A DNA stretch of 64,000 bases from Alteribacter keqinensis (GTDB taxonomy: Bacteria; Bacillota; Bacilli; Bacillales; Salisediminibacteriaceae), in assembly GCF_003710255.1 (NCBI RefSeq), contig NZ_RHIB01000001.1, positions 2,108,001 to 2,172,000 of the forward strand, read 5' to 3'. Made by a program: the position numbers and the translations under genes. The notes under the pieces are model-generated. The model was not told where the DNA came from. It worked only from the letters and a program-made list of their open reading frames with translations, and did no database searches. Position 1 is the stretch's first letter. Each line of letters opens with the position of its first letter. Shown piece by piece: positions 26,654 through 35,447 of this stretch.

Positions 26654-27760
26654 TTAGTTTTGCATAATGAAGTCTTTTTCCGCCTGCTCGTCGCCTTCGA
26701 ACACTCTGAGGGTGTTGTACTTTGTATCACGCTGGGCAGGGGTTTTACCCGCTTCACGAATCAGACGGAGAATCAGGTTGGTATCCACTTTGTGCGTTGC
26801 ACCTGCTGCAGATACTACGTTTTCCTCAATCATCGTACTTCCGAAATCATTACATCCGTAAGTGAGTGATTTTTTCCCTACTTCAGGCCCCATCGTAACC
26901 CATGATGATTGGAAGTTTGGAACGTTATCAAGGAAAATTCTTGAAATAGCCAGGTTTTTCAAATACTCTTCAGGAGTAACCTTCTCTGCCTTCATGTTCG
27001 TATTGTCAGGCTGGAACGTCCATGGAATAAAAGCAAGGAAACAGTTCGTTTCGTCCTGGGCATCACGAACACGCTTTAAGTGAAGGGCCCGCTCTTCCAT
27101 GGTTTCCCCAAATCCGATAACCATGGTGGCTGTTCCGTGCATGCCGACTTTTTTGGCCGTCTTCATACACTCGATCCACTCTTCCCATGTTCCTTTTAAG
27201 CGGCTGATCCGCTTTCGGGTTCGGTTGTCGAGAATTTCAGCCCCTCCGCCTGGCAGGGAATCCAGACCGGCTTCATGAAGTTCAGTTAACACTTCTTCCA
27301 GTGACAGACCTGAGACTTCAACCATCTTCCAGATCTCAGCCGGGGAAAAGGAGTGCATCGTAATATCAAAACGTTTTTTGATCTCTTTTAGAAGATCCGT
27401 GTAGTAGCTGAAAGGAAGATCAGGGTTTGTTCCCCCCTGCATCAGAATTTCTGTACCTTCTACATCTTTTGTTTCCTGGATTTTCTGGAAAATCACGTCA
27501 TTGTCCAGTACATAGCCGTCTTCATGTCCCGGCGGACGATAGAAAGCACAGAATCGGCAGTATGTGTCACAGAAATTTGTATAATTAATATTGCGTCCGA
27601 TAACAAATGTCGTAATCGGTTCCGGATGCCACTTCTGCATCATTTCATTGGCAACGGCTCCGATTTTTTCCACTTCATTACTTTCGTAAAGTTCAATCGC
27701 ATCTTCAACTGAAATGCGCTCACCAGACCGTGCCCGTTCTAAGATGTGATCCACACTCAT
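26654..27760 (-). CDS. mqnC: Cyclic dehypoxanthine futalosine synthase (radical SAM)
   Basis: Radical AdoMet enzyme of the futalosine route to menaquinone, which cyclises dehypoxanthine futalosine. CDTYCRFCAF (CxxxCxxC) holds the 4Fe-4S cluster; the MQGGTNPDLP and HSFSPAEI stretches are typical of the MqnC branch rather than MqnE. ATG 27760 after GGGGG gives 368 residues. No other mqn gene is in the window, and B. subtilis uses the Men route, so whether the full pathway exists here is open. It follows dnaI by about 180 bases. Confidence 0.83.
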   Translation of the reverse strand: MSVDHILERARSGERISVEDAIELYESNEVEKIGAVANEMMQKWHPEPITTFVIGRNINYTNFCDTYCRFCAFYRPPGHEDGYVLDNDVIFQKIQETKDVEGTEILMQGGTNPDLPFSYYTDLLKEIKKRFDITMHSFSPAEIWKMVEVSGLSLEEVLTELHEAGLDSLPGGGAEILDNRTRKRISRLKGTWEEWIECMKTAKKVGMHGTATMVIGFGETMEERALHLKRVRDAQDETNCFLAFIPWTFQPDNTNMKAEKVTPEEYLKNLAISRIFLDNVPNFQSSWVTMGPEVGKKSLTYGCNDFGSTMIEENVVSAAGATHKVDTNLILRLIREAGKTPAQRDTKYNTLRVFEGDEQAEKDFIMQN

Positions 27761-27939
27761 GTATATATCCCCCATCCTGACTAAGCTTATGTTTATGAAT
27801 CTATTAAAATGGAAAACTTGCCCCGCATACAAAAGAATAACGGATATCTTTCGCTTCCCGTTAATCTCTCCATCCTATCGTAACATAGAAAAGGATGAAA
27901 TAAACAGGAAAAAGCCAGGCTCACACCCGTACCTTTTCC

Positions 27940-28884
27940 TTACGCATTATACGTCCGACGGTTCGTGCCTTTCATTGCGATTTCTTCATTCAGGTGCCGG
28001 ATCCGCTCCATAATCCTCTTCGCTTTCAGCACTTCAATGTTCTCAACGCCACCACGGTTTGTATATGTCAGATGGGTTTCCAGTTCATCAAGATCGTAGT
28101 TCGAGGTAAATACGGTAGGCAGCTTCTCCATCATTCTGTATTGTAGAAGAGCTCCCAGAATATCGTCACGTACCCAGGCACTCATCGTTTCCGCTCCGAT
28201 ATCATCAAGAATCAATACCGGAACACGCTTGACCGTCTCCAATTTATCCTGATAGCTTCCGTCCGTAATTCCCTGCTTCAGTTCCCGGAAAAAATCAGGT
28301 GTGTAAATAATCATGGATTCGATTTCCCGCTCTGCAAGAGCATTACTCACCGCCCCCATCAAGTAGGTTTTCCCAACACCAAAGGAACCTGTAATATAGA
28401 GGCCCTTTCCGTCTTCTCCCGGCTTTGTTTCCTGGGAAAACTGGAGGGCTTTTTTAATGGCGGTGACTCTTGACGCATTATCCTGATCGATATCCTTAAA
28501 GGTAACAGCGACAATTTCTTTAGGAATATACAGACTTTTAATAAAGGAAGCCTGACGCTTTCGCTCATCGGATTTTTTCTTAAGAGGACACGGATGATAG
28601 GATACCTGAATATCGTCCCGGTACATTTTCAGTTCCGGCTGATAGCCCTGCATCAGATTCGGGCAGTTTTCAAGGCCCGGACACCGGTCACAGTTGGCCC
28701 ATTCCTTTTTATATTGAAATAAGTCATTTAGATGTCTTTCTATCTGCGCTTCTGTCAGGCCGTTCTGTTTAGACAGAAACGCCTGAATTCTGCTATCTTC
28801 AAGAACTTCCTGCATTAATGCCTCAAGGCGTTTTTCAAAATTTCCGCCGCTCAGCTTACGAATGGATCTTCCGATTGGTTCCAT
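27940..28884 (-). CDS. dnaI: Primosomal helicase loader DnaI
   Basis: AAA+ ATPase that loads the DnaC replicative helicase at origins and stalled forks. An N-terminal zinc-binding helicase-interaction domain (NCDRCPGLENCP ... YHPCP) precedes the ATPase with Walker A GSFGVGKTYL and Walker B LILDDIG; 314 residues. GGAGG precedes ATG 28884. Co-transcribed with dnaB (12-base gap). Confidence 0.95.
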   Translation of the reverse strand: MEPIGRSIRKLSGGNFEKRLEALMQEVLEDSRIQAFLSKQNGLTEAQIERHLNDLFQYKKEWANCDRCPGLENCPNLMQGYQPELKMYRDDIQVSYHPCPLKKKSDERKRQASFIKSLYIPKEIVAVTFKDIDQDNASRVTAIKKALQFSQETKPGEDGKGLYITGSFGVGKTYLMGAVSNALAEREIESMIIYTPDFFRELKQGITDGSYQDKLETVKRVPVLILDDIGAETMSAWVRDDILGALLQYRMMEKLPTVFTSNYDLDELETHLTYTNRGGVENIEVLKAKRIMERIRHLNEEIAMKGTNRRTYNA

Positions 28885-28896
28885 CTGTATCCCTCC

Positions 28897-30300
28897 CTAC
28901 TTTTTATTTTTCTCATATTGCTGCATCAGTCTGGCAAGCTCTTCTTTTTCCCGGTCCAGATCCTCTTCAGGTTGTTTTTGACTGGTCTTCTGCTTTCCTT
29001 CAACCTGTTCTTTTTCCTCAGCAAGCCATTTTGGCAGCCTTTCTTTTCTTACCTGCTTAGACTGGCTTTTATTTTGACGCTTTCCGCCAAACCCTTGCTT
29101 CTCCGCTGCTTCTTTCCGGTTTTTATGCTCCTGCCTTGCAATCACCATTGCTTGTTTAACGGTCGTAATATTTTTACGGCTCCACTGGCCGGCAATTTTA
29201 TCGGCAAACCCTTTTGTAAGCTTCATATCGTTCACCATCAGAATGTAGTCAATGAGAACATTTACAACACCCGGGTGAAGATGATAGTCGAGCATAAGGT
29301 TTTCAACAATCTTCATATCTGCCGGAGGCACCTTTGCCCCTGCACTCCGGTTTTCAAGCATTTCCATTGGAGAGGTCGTTTCGTAATAACGGATCATTTT
29401 TTCTTCTTCACTCACTGGTTCCTCTGTCTGTGAAACAAGATGACCCGGCTGCTTTCGCAGTGCAAGGCTCGGTGGATCCTGGCTGTAAATCATCCGGTAC
29501 CGCCGTTGAATCAGCTTCCTCAGTTCTTCCGTATCAAGCTCGTCTTCATGGATCATTGTATCCTGCACAAACTTGCTCATTTCAATAGGTTCTACTTTAT
29601 ATACAAAGGCCAGTTGGGAGAGCGTACGTTTTACTGCAGGCTTTTCCAGCACTTTTTTATTAATGAATGGCGGGAGATCCGCAAGCATCAGACTGAAATC
29701 AAAGTCAGTCCCTTCAAACCGGTAAGCATTCCCTTTCTCTTTTTCACCGCGAAGGGTCTGATCGTTTACTTCCAGCTCCTCACTGTAGGAGATCATCTCT
29801 GACTGATGCAGTGACTGAAATACGTGATCAAAGGAGCGGGTGACATCTTCAGTTTCCGTAATATCCTGTCTTTCAAGAGAAAAGCGGTCCCTGATCCGTC
29901 TGTATTGCTCTTTTCCAAGCCTGTTATACAAAAACACACTGAGGACATCGTCTCTGAAAAAAGCATCGGGTGTAAGGGGCTTTTTCAAATCATAGATATA
30001 TACCACTTCTTCAGCGTCTTTTTTCCGGTAGGTTGACATAAGCCCCATGGCTTCGAGCTTTTTCCGCTCGTTAAACAATTCGTTCAGAGGCTGTCCTGTA
30101 AGGACGATCAACGTCTGGTGCTGTTTTTCCTCTCCAGCCGAATGCTCCGCTTCTGTCCAGAGCGTCAGATAAAGGCTGTAGGCAAGAGCGCCGATCAGGG
30201 GCTGATAAAGCAGCGTCAGGGCATCCCGGTCTGTATCATGAAGTTTGTCTTTCATTTGTACACGGTAACGATCGATGGGTAAAAGTTCTTTCCAGTGCAT
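28897..30300 (-). CDS. dnaB: Replication initiation and membrane attachment protein DnaB
   Basis: Gram-positive helicase co-loader working with DnaD and DnaI in replication initiation and membrane attachment of the origin (not the E. coli DnaB helicase). 467 residues (B. subtilis about 472): N-terminal winged-helix domain, two DDBH-type helical repeats and a Lys/Gln-rich C-terminus. ATG 30300 (MHWKELLPIDRY) is preferred over an upstream start. Directly upstream of dnaI. Confidence 0.93.
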   Translation of the reverse strand: MHWKELLPIDRYRVQMKDKLHDTDRDALTLLYQPLIGALAYSLYLTLWTEAEHSAGEEKQHQTLIVLTGQPLNELFNERKKLEAMGLMSTYRKKDAEEVVYIYDLKKPLTPDAFFRDDVLSVFLYNRLGKEQYRRIRDRFSLERQDITETEDVTRSFDHVFQSLHQSEMISYSEELEVNDQTLRGEKEKGNAYRFEGTDFDFSLMLADLPPFINKKVLEKPAVKRTLSQLAFVYKVEPIEMSKFVQDTMIHEDELDTEELRKLIQRRYRMIYSQDPPSLALRKQPGHLVSQTEEPVSEEEKMIRYYETTSPMEMLENRSAGAKVPPADMKIVENLMLDYHLHPGVVNVLIDYILMVNDMKLTKGFADKIAGQWSRKNITTVKQAMVIARQEHKNRKEAAEKQGFGGKRQNKSQSKQVRKERLPKWLAEEKEQVEGKQKTSQKQPEEDLDREKEELARLMQQYEKNKK

Positions 30301-30404
30301 GACCCGTATTCCCCTTATTTCCAAAGTATCTTTCCCTATTGTACCAAAGTCCTTCTCTTTGCTCTATCGAATGGAGTCAGGGAATTGTAACCTTCTCCAA
30401 AACG

Positions 30405-30443
30405 AAAAAAAGAGCTTCTTTCCCGCCGGACGGAAGCCCTTTT
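30405..30443 (-). terminator. Terminator of nrdR
   Basis: Minus strand AAAAGGGCTTCCG ... GAAGCTCTTTT stem ending in T run, just after the nrdR stop. Confidence 0.75.
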
Positions 30444-30448
30444 CACGA

Positions 30449-30919
30449 TTATGAATCTTTATTATCTGCTCTCTTTAACAACTCTTTCAGTTCATCAACA
30501 AATACATTGATATCCTTAAACTGACGGTAAACTGAAGCAAACCTAACATAGGCTACATCATCAATGGCAGCCAGGCGCTCCATAACCTGTTCACCGATAT
30601 CATGACTGTCGATCTCAGAAATGCCATGGTTTCTAAGCTCACGCTCAACTTCGTCTACGACATTCTCCAGCTTTTCAAGGGGTACAGGGCGCTTTTCACA
30701 TGCCCGGATCAACCCTCTTAAGATTTTTTCTCTTGAGAATTCTTCCCTGTTACCATCTTTTTTCACAACAATAAGCGGCGTTTTTTCCACCCTTTCAAAT
30801 GTCGTGTAGCGGTAACTGCAGGATTCACATTCCCGGCGCCTCCGAATGGAGCGGCCTTCATCACTCGGGCGGGAATCCAACACACGTGTTCCGTTATTCT
30901 GACAGCTTGGACATCTCAT
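30449..30919 (-). CDS. nrdR: Transcriptional repressor NrdR
   Basis: Nucleotide-sensing repressor of ribonucleotide reductase genes. Zinc ribbon with CPSC (3-6) and CESC (about 31-34), followed by an ATP-cone domain (about 49-139, [11 protein letters not shown] ... [12 protein letters not shown]). 156 residues. No NrdR box was looked for successfully inside the window because no nrd genes are present. Confidence 0.97.
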   Translation of the reverse strand: MRCPSCQNNGTRVLDSRPSDEGRSIRRRRECESCSYRYTTFERVEKTPLIVVKKDGNREEFSREKILRGLIRACEKRPVPLEKLENVVDEVERELRNHGISEIDSHDIGEQVMERLAAIDDVAYVRFASVYRQFKDINVFVDELKELLKRADNKDS

Positions 30920-30946
30920 ATTATCTTCTCCATTCCTGTCGCCCGG

Positions 30947-31360
30947 TTAAAACCCTTGCGTTAAATTATCACCTAAACCTGCACCGACAAATGTCAGGCG
31001 GCCGTTTAAACTTTTATACAATTCGTAGATCAGTTTTCTGCTGTAGCCGAAATCCACCGGCAGTACTGTTTCAGTCGTTACAGAAAAATCGACAGCCGTC
31101 CGGTATGGCCTTACCATAATAACAGTTGCCACAAGGAAGATTTTCTTCCCTGAATCGGCCCTTACAATAATTTCTCCCCGTTCTTCAGACACGGACTGGA
31201 CTTTTAGCCCCTGGCGCTGGTTAATCATTGCCTGAACTTCTTTCATTACTTTATCCTTCGAGGATTTGTAATAATGCGTCTGCAGCTTTTCATCCGGGTG
31301 CTTTTCCCGTGTTTCCGTATGTGTGCTTATGTATTTTTGAATAGTATCTCTAAATCCCAT
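30947..31360 (-). CDS. Conserved hypothetical cytosolic protein
   Basis: 137-residue soluble protein with no membrane segment or signal peptide. The helical N-terminus (1-50) is charged; the rest alternates strand-like segments (GEIIVRADSGKKIFLVATVIM, TAVDFSVTTETVLPVDFGY). I recall similar proteins beside nrdR in other bacilli, with no assigned function. It lies 27 bases ahead of nrdR and is likely transcribed with it. Confidence 0.65.
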   Translation of the reverse strand: MGFRDTIQKYISTHTETREKHPDEKLQTHYYKSSKDKVMKEVQAMINQRQGLKVQSVSEERGEIIVRADSGKKIFLVATVIMVRPYRTAVDFSVTTETVLPVDFGYSRKLIYELYKSLNGRLTFVGAGLGDNLTQGF

Positions 31361-31524
31361 TATTCATCCCACCTTAGCACTTTAAGAATAGCAGGAAATA
31401 ACAGCATGTTCAATATTTCCGGAAAATTGATGCGATTTCTGTCGGTAATTTTGGTCTTTATTCAATTGTGGTTTGTCATGAAATGAAAGGGCTTGCTTAT
31501 AAATAAAGAAAGCGAGGTGTAGAT

Positions 31525-31791
31525 ATGGATTTTCTTCAGTTTATCGTAGATGAAGCACTGATCCTGATTCCGGTTTTGATGATTATTGGAAAGATCATTA
31601 AACAAACGCCCCGGGTTCCGGACTGGCTCATCCCCTACCTGCTGCTTGGTCTGGGAATTGTATTTACAACTTATCTCATAGGCTTCTCCATGCAAGCTGT
31701 AATACAGGGAGTGCTTGTTACCGGTGCAGCTGTTTTCGGTCATCAGCTTATTAAACAGACGAGAAGGGCAGGCGGGAGAAAGGAACAATGA
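31525..31791 (+). CDS. Holin-like protein, Hol44 type
   Basis: 88-residue membrane protein with about three helices and a basic tail. ILIPVLMIIGKIIKQTP, VPDWLIPYLLLGLGI and QAVIQGVLVTGAAVFGHQLIKQ resemble phage holins of the Hol44/5_2 group. No endolysin or phage genes accompany it, so it is a solitary chromosomal holin-like gene with its own terminator. GAGGTG precedes ATG 31525. Confidence 0.8.
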   Translation: MDFLQFIVDEALILIPVLMIIGKIIKQTPRVPDWLIPYLLLGLGIVFTTYLIGFSMQAVIQGVLVTGAAVFGHQLIKQTRRAGGRKEQ

Positions 31792-31798
31792 AAGTAAA

Positions 31799-31837
31799 AA
31801 AGAGAGCGGTCCATCAGTCTGATGAGTCGCCCTCTTT
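31799..31837 (+). terminator. Terminator of the holin-like gene
   Basis: AAAGAGAGCG / CGCCCTCTTT outer stem with inner ATCAG/TGAT pairing and TTT end; eight bases after the stop. Confidence 0.75.
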
Positions 31838-31956
31838 ATTTAACGCCGTTTTATGAATAGATTGTTGCTATTTTCACTTCTTTAGTCCAGAGAATTAAGA
31901 TGAAGAAAAAAAATATCCTGGCTGTTGAAAAAATGTTCTTCTTAGTGATATAGACT

Positions 31957-32018
31957 GTTGATCCCGCTTGCATATCCTTCGTTTTCCGCGGTGGTACCTC
32001 CTCGAGCTAAGCGAAGCA
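31957..32018. repeat. Fragment of interspersed element
   Basis: GTTGATCCCGCTTGCATATCC start followed by CTTCGTTTTCCGCGGTGGTA and CCTCCTCGAGC; the right end is missing. First of four copies in the 31838-32826 gap, which has no gene. Confidence 0.55.
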
Positions 32019-32062
32019 TTGAAAAAGTCCATTTTCTTTTAAATTGGCTCAGAAAAGTTAGG

Positions 32063-32261
32063 TGTTGATCTACGCTCATTGCACTTTCCGCGGGCGGTTC
32101 GGGAGCCTCCCAGCATGCTGCTTCTCCCTCTGCCGGCTAAGCTCTGAAGCTTTATGCGTCGAAGCAACTCGAATCTTATTCATAGAGCAGTGCTTGTGCT
32201 TGACCAGGTCTTCCCGGAACTCGCTTTTCCACAGGAGTGTCGCTCATTCGCTGCAATCAAC
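32063..32261. repeat. Interspersed modular element, type I long form
   Basis: GTTGATCTACGCTCATTGCA at the left and CATTCGCTGCAATCAAC at the right, as in the copy at 4201. Contains TTTCCGCGGGCGG, the GCGTCGAAGCAACTCG module (32156) and CACAGGAGTGTCGCTCATTC. Confidence 0.8.
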
Positions 32262-32370
32262 ACTTTTTTATAACGCCCACGACCTTTAGCACTTCAAAAA
32301 ATCAAAACCAATTCAGGTTACATTCAGAGCCCTAAGGTTGTGACATTATTATCAGATTTTGACTTTTTCA

Positions 32371-32452
32371 GTGGCCTCCTATGCTTTGCGGGGTCTTGCC
32401 TGGCCCCTACTACACTACTGCAGGAGTCTTCGGACATTCCGGCTGCATTCCT
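32371..32452. repeat. Fragment of interspersed element, AGGATG-end subtype
   Basis: GCGGGGTCTTGCC and CTGCAGGAGTCTTCGGACAT, ending CATTCCGGCTGCATTCCT, like the right end of the copy at 19487. Confidence 0.6.
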
Positions 32453-32670
32453 ATTTCATCGCTGCAAAAGTGTTTGTGAAAACAACTATCCTCTTTTATA
32501 GAAGCGAGAAACACAAGCTTAGGTATATAGGTTTCTCGACAATTTGAACAGGTTAAGAAAAACTGTCTTACGATAAAAGACTCCCATCCCCCATGACGTA
32601 CGAAATAGGCATGCGGTTTTTTTCGGTAAGGTTTCTTTATCCTCTGGTTCTCAACGCCTTTTTTTGCGGA

Positions 32671-32781
32671 GTTGAACAGAATACGTGAGACTCCTGCGGA
32701 AGTGTGAGAGAGACCCCGCAAGGGCAAATCCCTGAGGAGGCTCGGTGCGAATCCGCTGAAAGGGAGCGTATTCCGTTCAAC
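32671..32781. repeat. Interspersed element with GTTGAACGGAATACG ends
   Basis: Terminal inverted repeat GTTGAACAGAATACG / CGTATTCCGTTCAAC (one mismatch in 15). The interior GAGACTCCTGCGG, GAGACCCCGCAAGGG and CTGAGGAGGCTCGG is shared with type I copies. Confidence 0.8.
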
Positions 32782-32826
32782 CAAGCCACCCTCTTCATCG
32801 TTTCAAGATTTCAAGGTTAAATAAAA

Positions 32827-32860
32827 AATACTTCCGAAGCCGTCCGGCCAAGGAAGTATT
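32827..32860 (-). terminator. Terminator of speD
   Basis: AATACTTCC / GGAAGTATT stem with inner GGCC pairing and TTTTTTA on the minus strand, five bases from the stop codon. Confidence 0.85.
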
Positions 32861-32865
32861 CTATA

Positions 32866-33267
32866 TTAGTTAGTCGTTGCAGATAAGGCTCTTTCCGTGC
32901 GTGGTTCGCCGACTTTAATCGGTCCCATGCCCCGGGGAACTTCTACTGCCTCTGTTAGTTTAGCATCCAGGTGTTCCGCAATGTAATTTGAAGCAATATT
33001 CGGGTCAATTCTGTCTCCACACGTATATACGTCAATACTTGCGTATCCGTGCTCCGGGAAACTGTGAATGGTAAGGTGTGATTCACTGATAATGACAACT
33101 CCGCTTACACCGTGTGGCGCAAACTTGTGAAAAGCCACTTCCCGTACTTCTGCCCCTGCTTCAAGTGCTGCATTTACAAATAATTTTTCGATAAATCCCA
33201 TGTCATTCAGCTTTTCGATGTTGCATTCCCAAAGTTCTGAAATGACGTGTCGTCCCATGGTTTCCAT
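32866..33267 (-). CDS. speD: S-adenosylmethionine decarboxylase proenzyme (SpeH type)
   Basis: Pyruvoyl enzyme that makes the aminopropyl donor for spermidine. 133 residues; self-cleavage between Glu62 and Ser63 in [19 protein letters not shown] turns Ser63 into the pyruvoyl group. Catalytic His68 and Cys83 (YTCGD) are present. GGGGG lies eight bases before ATG 33267; a SigA-like promoter is at 33415. Between gapB and nrdR as in relatives. Confidence 0.95.
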   Translation of the reverse strand: METMGRHVISELWECNIEKLNDMGFIEKLFVNAALEAGAEVREVAFHKFAPHGVSGVVIISESHLTIHSFPEHGYASIDVYTCGDRIDPNIASNYIAEHLDAKLTEAVEVPRGMGPIKVGEPRTERALSATTN

Positions 33268-33414
33268 ACCGAAATCCCCCTTTACTATGTTTCATGCCTT
33301 CCTTACTAAGCATGGAGGAATGGATCACTACGGGGGAAAGTTAGTCCAGAGAGGTCCTAACCCTTAAGTACCGATCATCCCTACTATTGCTTTTATTCGA
33401 AGATCACGAAAAAT

Positions 33415-33443
33415 AGTATACTTCCTTTGCATTTTTTTTGCAA
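33415..33443 (-). promoter_or_regulatory. SigA promoter of speD
   Basis: Minus-strand -35 TTGCAA (33443-33438), 17-base spacer, -10 TATACT (33420-33415), leaving a leader of about 140 bases. Confidence 0.65.
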
Positions 33444-33486
33444 TGGTTTTTTGGGTGGAAAAGAAATCAAGGAACGCCAATGGTTC

Positions 33487-34512
33487 TTAGGCAGTCACTT
33501 CAGATTGAGCGGTAAGAGCTTCGCCAACATGCTCGATCAGGTTAACAACGCGGCAGGAATAACCCCATTCGTTATCGTACCAGGCAAGTACTTTTACCTG
33601 TCTGTCGTTTAGAACCATCGTTGACAGTCCATCGATAATTGAAGAGTTCTCGTTTCCGTTAAAGTCAACACTTACAAGAGGGTCTTCAGTGTACCCGAGA
33701 ATGCCGGACAGTTCATTATCAGCAGCGTTTCTCAATACATTGTTCACCTGTTCCACTGTAACATCGGTTTCAAGGTCCACCACAAGGTCAACAAGGGAAA
33801 CGTTCGGGGTTGGTACACGAAGTGCCATTCCGTTCAACTTCCCTTCCAGTTCAGGAAGCACCTTTGCAATGGCTTTAGCTGCACCGGTTGTAGTCGGAAT
33901 AATGGACTGTCCGCATGCACGTGCACGGCGAAGGTCCTTATGCGGGTTATCGATGTTTTTCTGGTCATTTGTATACGCGTGTACCGTTGTCATCATTCCC
34001 GATTTAATACCGAAAGCTTCATTTAACACCTTTGCTACGGGAGCCAGACAGTTCGTTGTACACGAAGCATTTGAGATAATATCATGGTGCTTCGGATCAT
34101 ACTTGTCTTCATTTACTCCGTATACAATTGTAATATCTTCATCTTTGCCCGGTGCTGTGATTACAACTTTTTTCGCACCTGCTTCCAGGTGGTAGGAAGC
34201 GGTTTCCTTCGTTTTGAATTTCCCTGTCGCTTCAACAACGATGTCAACGCCGAGTTCCTTCCATGGAAGTTCAAGCGGATCTCTATTATTAAGTAGTTTT
34301 ACTTTGGAACCGTTTACAATTAAGTGATCATCAAAAGCTTTTACATCTCCCATAAAAGGTCCGTGGACCGTGTCATGCTTAATAAGATGAGCCAGCGTTT
34401 CTGCCGGGTAGGATGCATTAATTGCCACCACTGATAGTTTAGTATCCAGCACTGCTTTACGGAAAACCATTCTGCCGATTCGGCCAAAACCGTTGATTGC
34501 GATTGTCGTCAT
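33487..34512 (-). CDS. gapB: NADP-dependent glyceraldehyde-3-phosphate dehydrogenase, gluconeogenic
   Basis: Catalyses the gluconeogenic direction of the GAPDH step. NAD(P) fold GFGRIGR (8-14), catalytic Cys151 in ISNASCTTNC. The loop after the second strand reads INASYPAE with no Asp near 32, the GapB hallmark for NADP use. ATG 34512 (MTTIAINGFG) has AAGGGG upstream; the longer upstream frame has no support. 341 residues (B. subtilis 340). Paired CcpN-like boxes upstream fit glucose repression. Confidence 0.95.
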   Translation of the reverse strand: MTTIAINGFGRIGRMVFRKAVLDTKLSVVAINASYPAETLAHLIKHDTVHGPFMGDVKAFDDHLIVNGSKVKLLNNRDPLELPWKELGVDIVVEATGKFKTKETASYHLEAGAKKVVITAPGKDEDITIVYGVNEDKYDPKHHDIISNASCTTNCLAPVAKVLNEAFGIKSGMMTTVHAYTNDQKNIDNPHKDLRRARACGQSIIPTTTGAAKAIAKVLPELEGKLNGMALRVPTPNVSLVDLVVDLETDVTVEQVNNVLRNAADNELSGILGYTEDPLVSVDFNGNENSSIIDGLSTMVLNDRQVKVLAWYDNEWGYSCRVVNLIEHVGEALTAQSEVTA

Positions 34513-34537
34513 TTGAGAAGGCCCCTTCCATCGTATA

Positions 34538-34581
34538 TGTGTTATACTATTCAACATTAATTTCAATTTTAGTATAACATA
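34538..34581 (-). promoter_or_regulatory. Paired CcpN-like operators at gapB
   Basis: TGTGTTATACT on the plus strand (34538-34548) and TATGTTATACT on the minus strand (34581-34571) both match the CcpN box as I recall it (TRTGHYATAYW). They face each other across 22 bases. The second overlaps the -10-like TATACT (34576-34571). Confidence 0.7.
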
Positions 34582-34751
34582 TATTATGCAAGTAGGACGG
34601 AAATTTCGAATAAATTTTTGCGGAATGGGTGATTGTCTATTCCGAGTCAGGGTTGAAATCATGGAGCATGGGTAGTCTCTGATGGACTGTCCTCTCCGCG
34701 CCGTCACATCGACCGGTTTCCTGATCGATTGGCCGGTTTCCTGCACAAAAA

Positions 34752-34775
34752 GACCGGGAAGAACCCCTCCCGGTC
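34752..34775 (-). terminator. Terminator of coaE
   Basis: GACCGGGA / TCCCGGTC stem with TTTTTG on the minus strand, right after the coaE stop. Confidence 0.82.
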
Positions 34776-34782
34776 AATTTTA

Positions 34783-35376
34783 TTACCCTATACCCCAGCT
34801 TTTCAGGACTCCGGTAAGTTCGTTTCTCGTTTCTTTCACAGTCCCGCTGTTATCAATCACCGCATCCACACGCGTTTTTTTCTCATCCAACGGCATCTGC
34901 GAGTTAATCCTGCTTCTGGCATCATCCTCACTGGACGCGTCCCTCGCCATCAGCCTCTTCAGTTGTGTACCGGCATCTACGTAAACAAGCAGGGTCCGGT
35001 CAACCAGATACTCCAGTTCACTTTCAATCAGCAACGGAATGTCTAAAACCACATGGGGATGACCGGCTGAAAGGAGATCGTCACGCTGTTTTTTCATCTC
35101 ACCGCGGACAGCCGGGTGAACAATGCTGTTTAGCTTCTTTCGCTTCTCTTCATCATTAAAAATAATTGACCCTAGCTTTTTCCTGTGAAGAGTGCCGTCA
35201 TCATGAAGCACTCCTCTGCCAAAAGCCTGTACAATTTTTTCATATGCCTCATGCCCGGGCTCTACGACTTCCCGGGCAATGACATCGGCATCGACAACAG
35301 GGATTTCCCAGTCCCCCATCATTTGGGAGACTGTGCTTTTTCCACTGGCGATGCCGCCTGTTAGTCCGATAATCAT
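34783..35376 (-). CDS. coaE: Dephospho-CoA kinase
   Basis: Last step of coenzyme A synthesis: phosphorylates the 3'-OH of dephospho-CoA. P-loop GGIASGKST (7-15), DADVIAREV and the LID region (RLMARDASSEDDARSRI). ATG 35376 gives 197 residues, as in B. subtilis. End of the polA-mutM-ytaF-coaE run. Confidence 0.95.
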   Translation of the reverse strand: MIIGLTGGIASGKSTVSQMMGDWEIPVVDADVIAREVVEPGHEAYEKIVQAFGRGVLHDDGTLHRKKLGSIIFNDEEKRKKLNSIVHPAVRGEMKKQRDDLLSAGHPHVVLDIPLLIESELEYLVDRTLLVYVDAGTQLKRLMARDASSEDDARSRINSQMPLDEKKTRVDAVIDNSGTVKETRNELTGVLKSWGIG

Positions 35377-35447
35377 TTGCTCCTGACACCTCACTCTATA
35401 ATAGAAGGCATTGGAAAAAGTTAAAGATCGAACTTTTCAGTGCCTTC

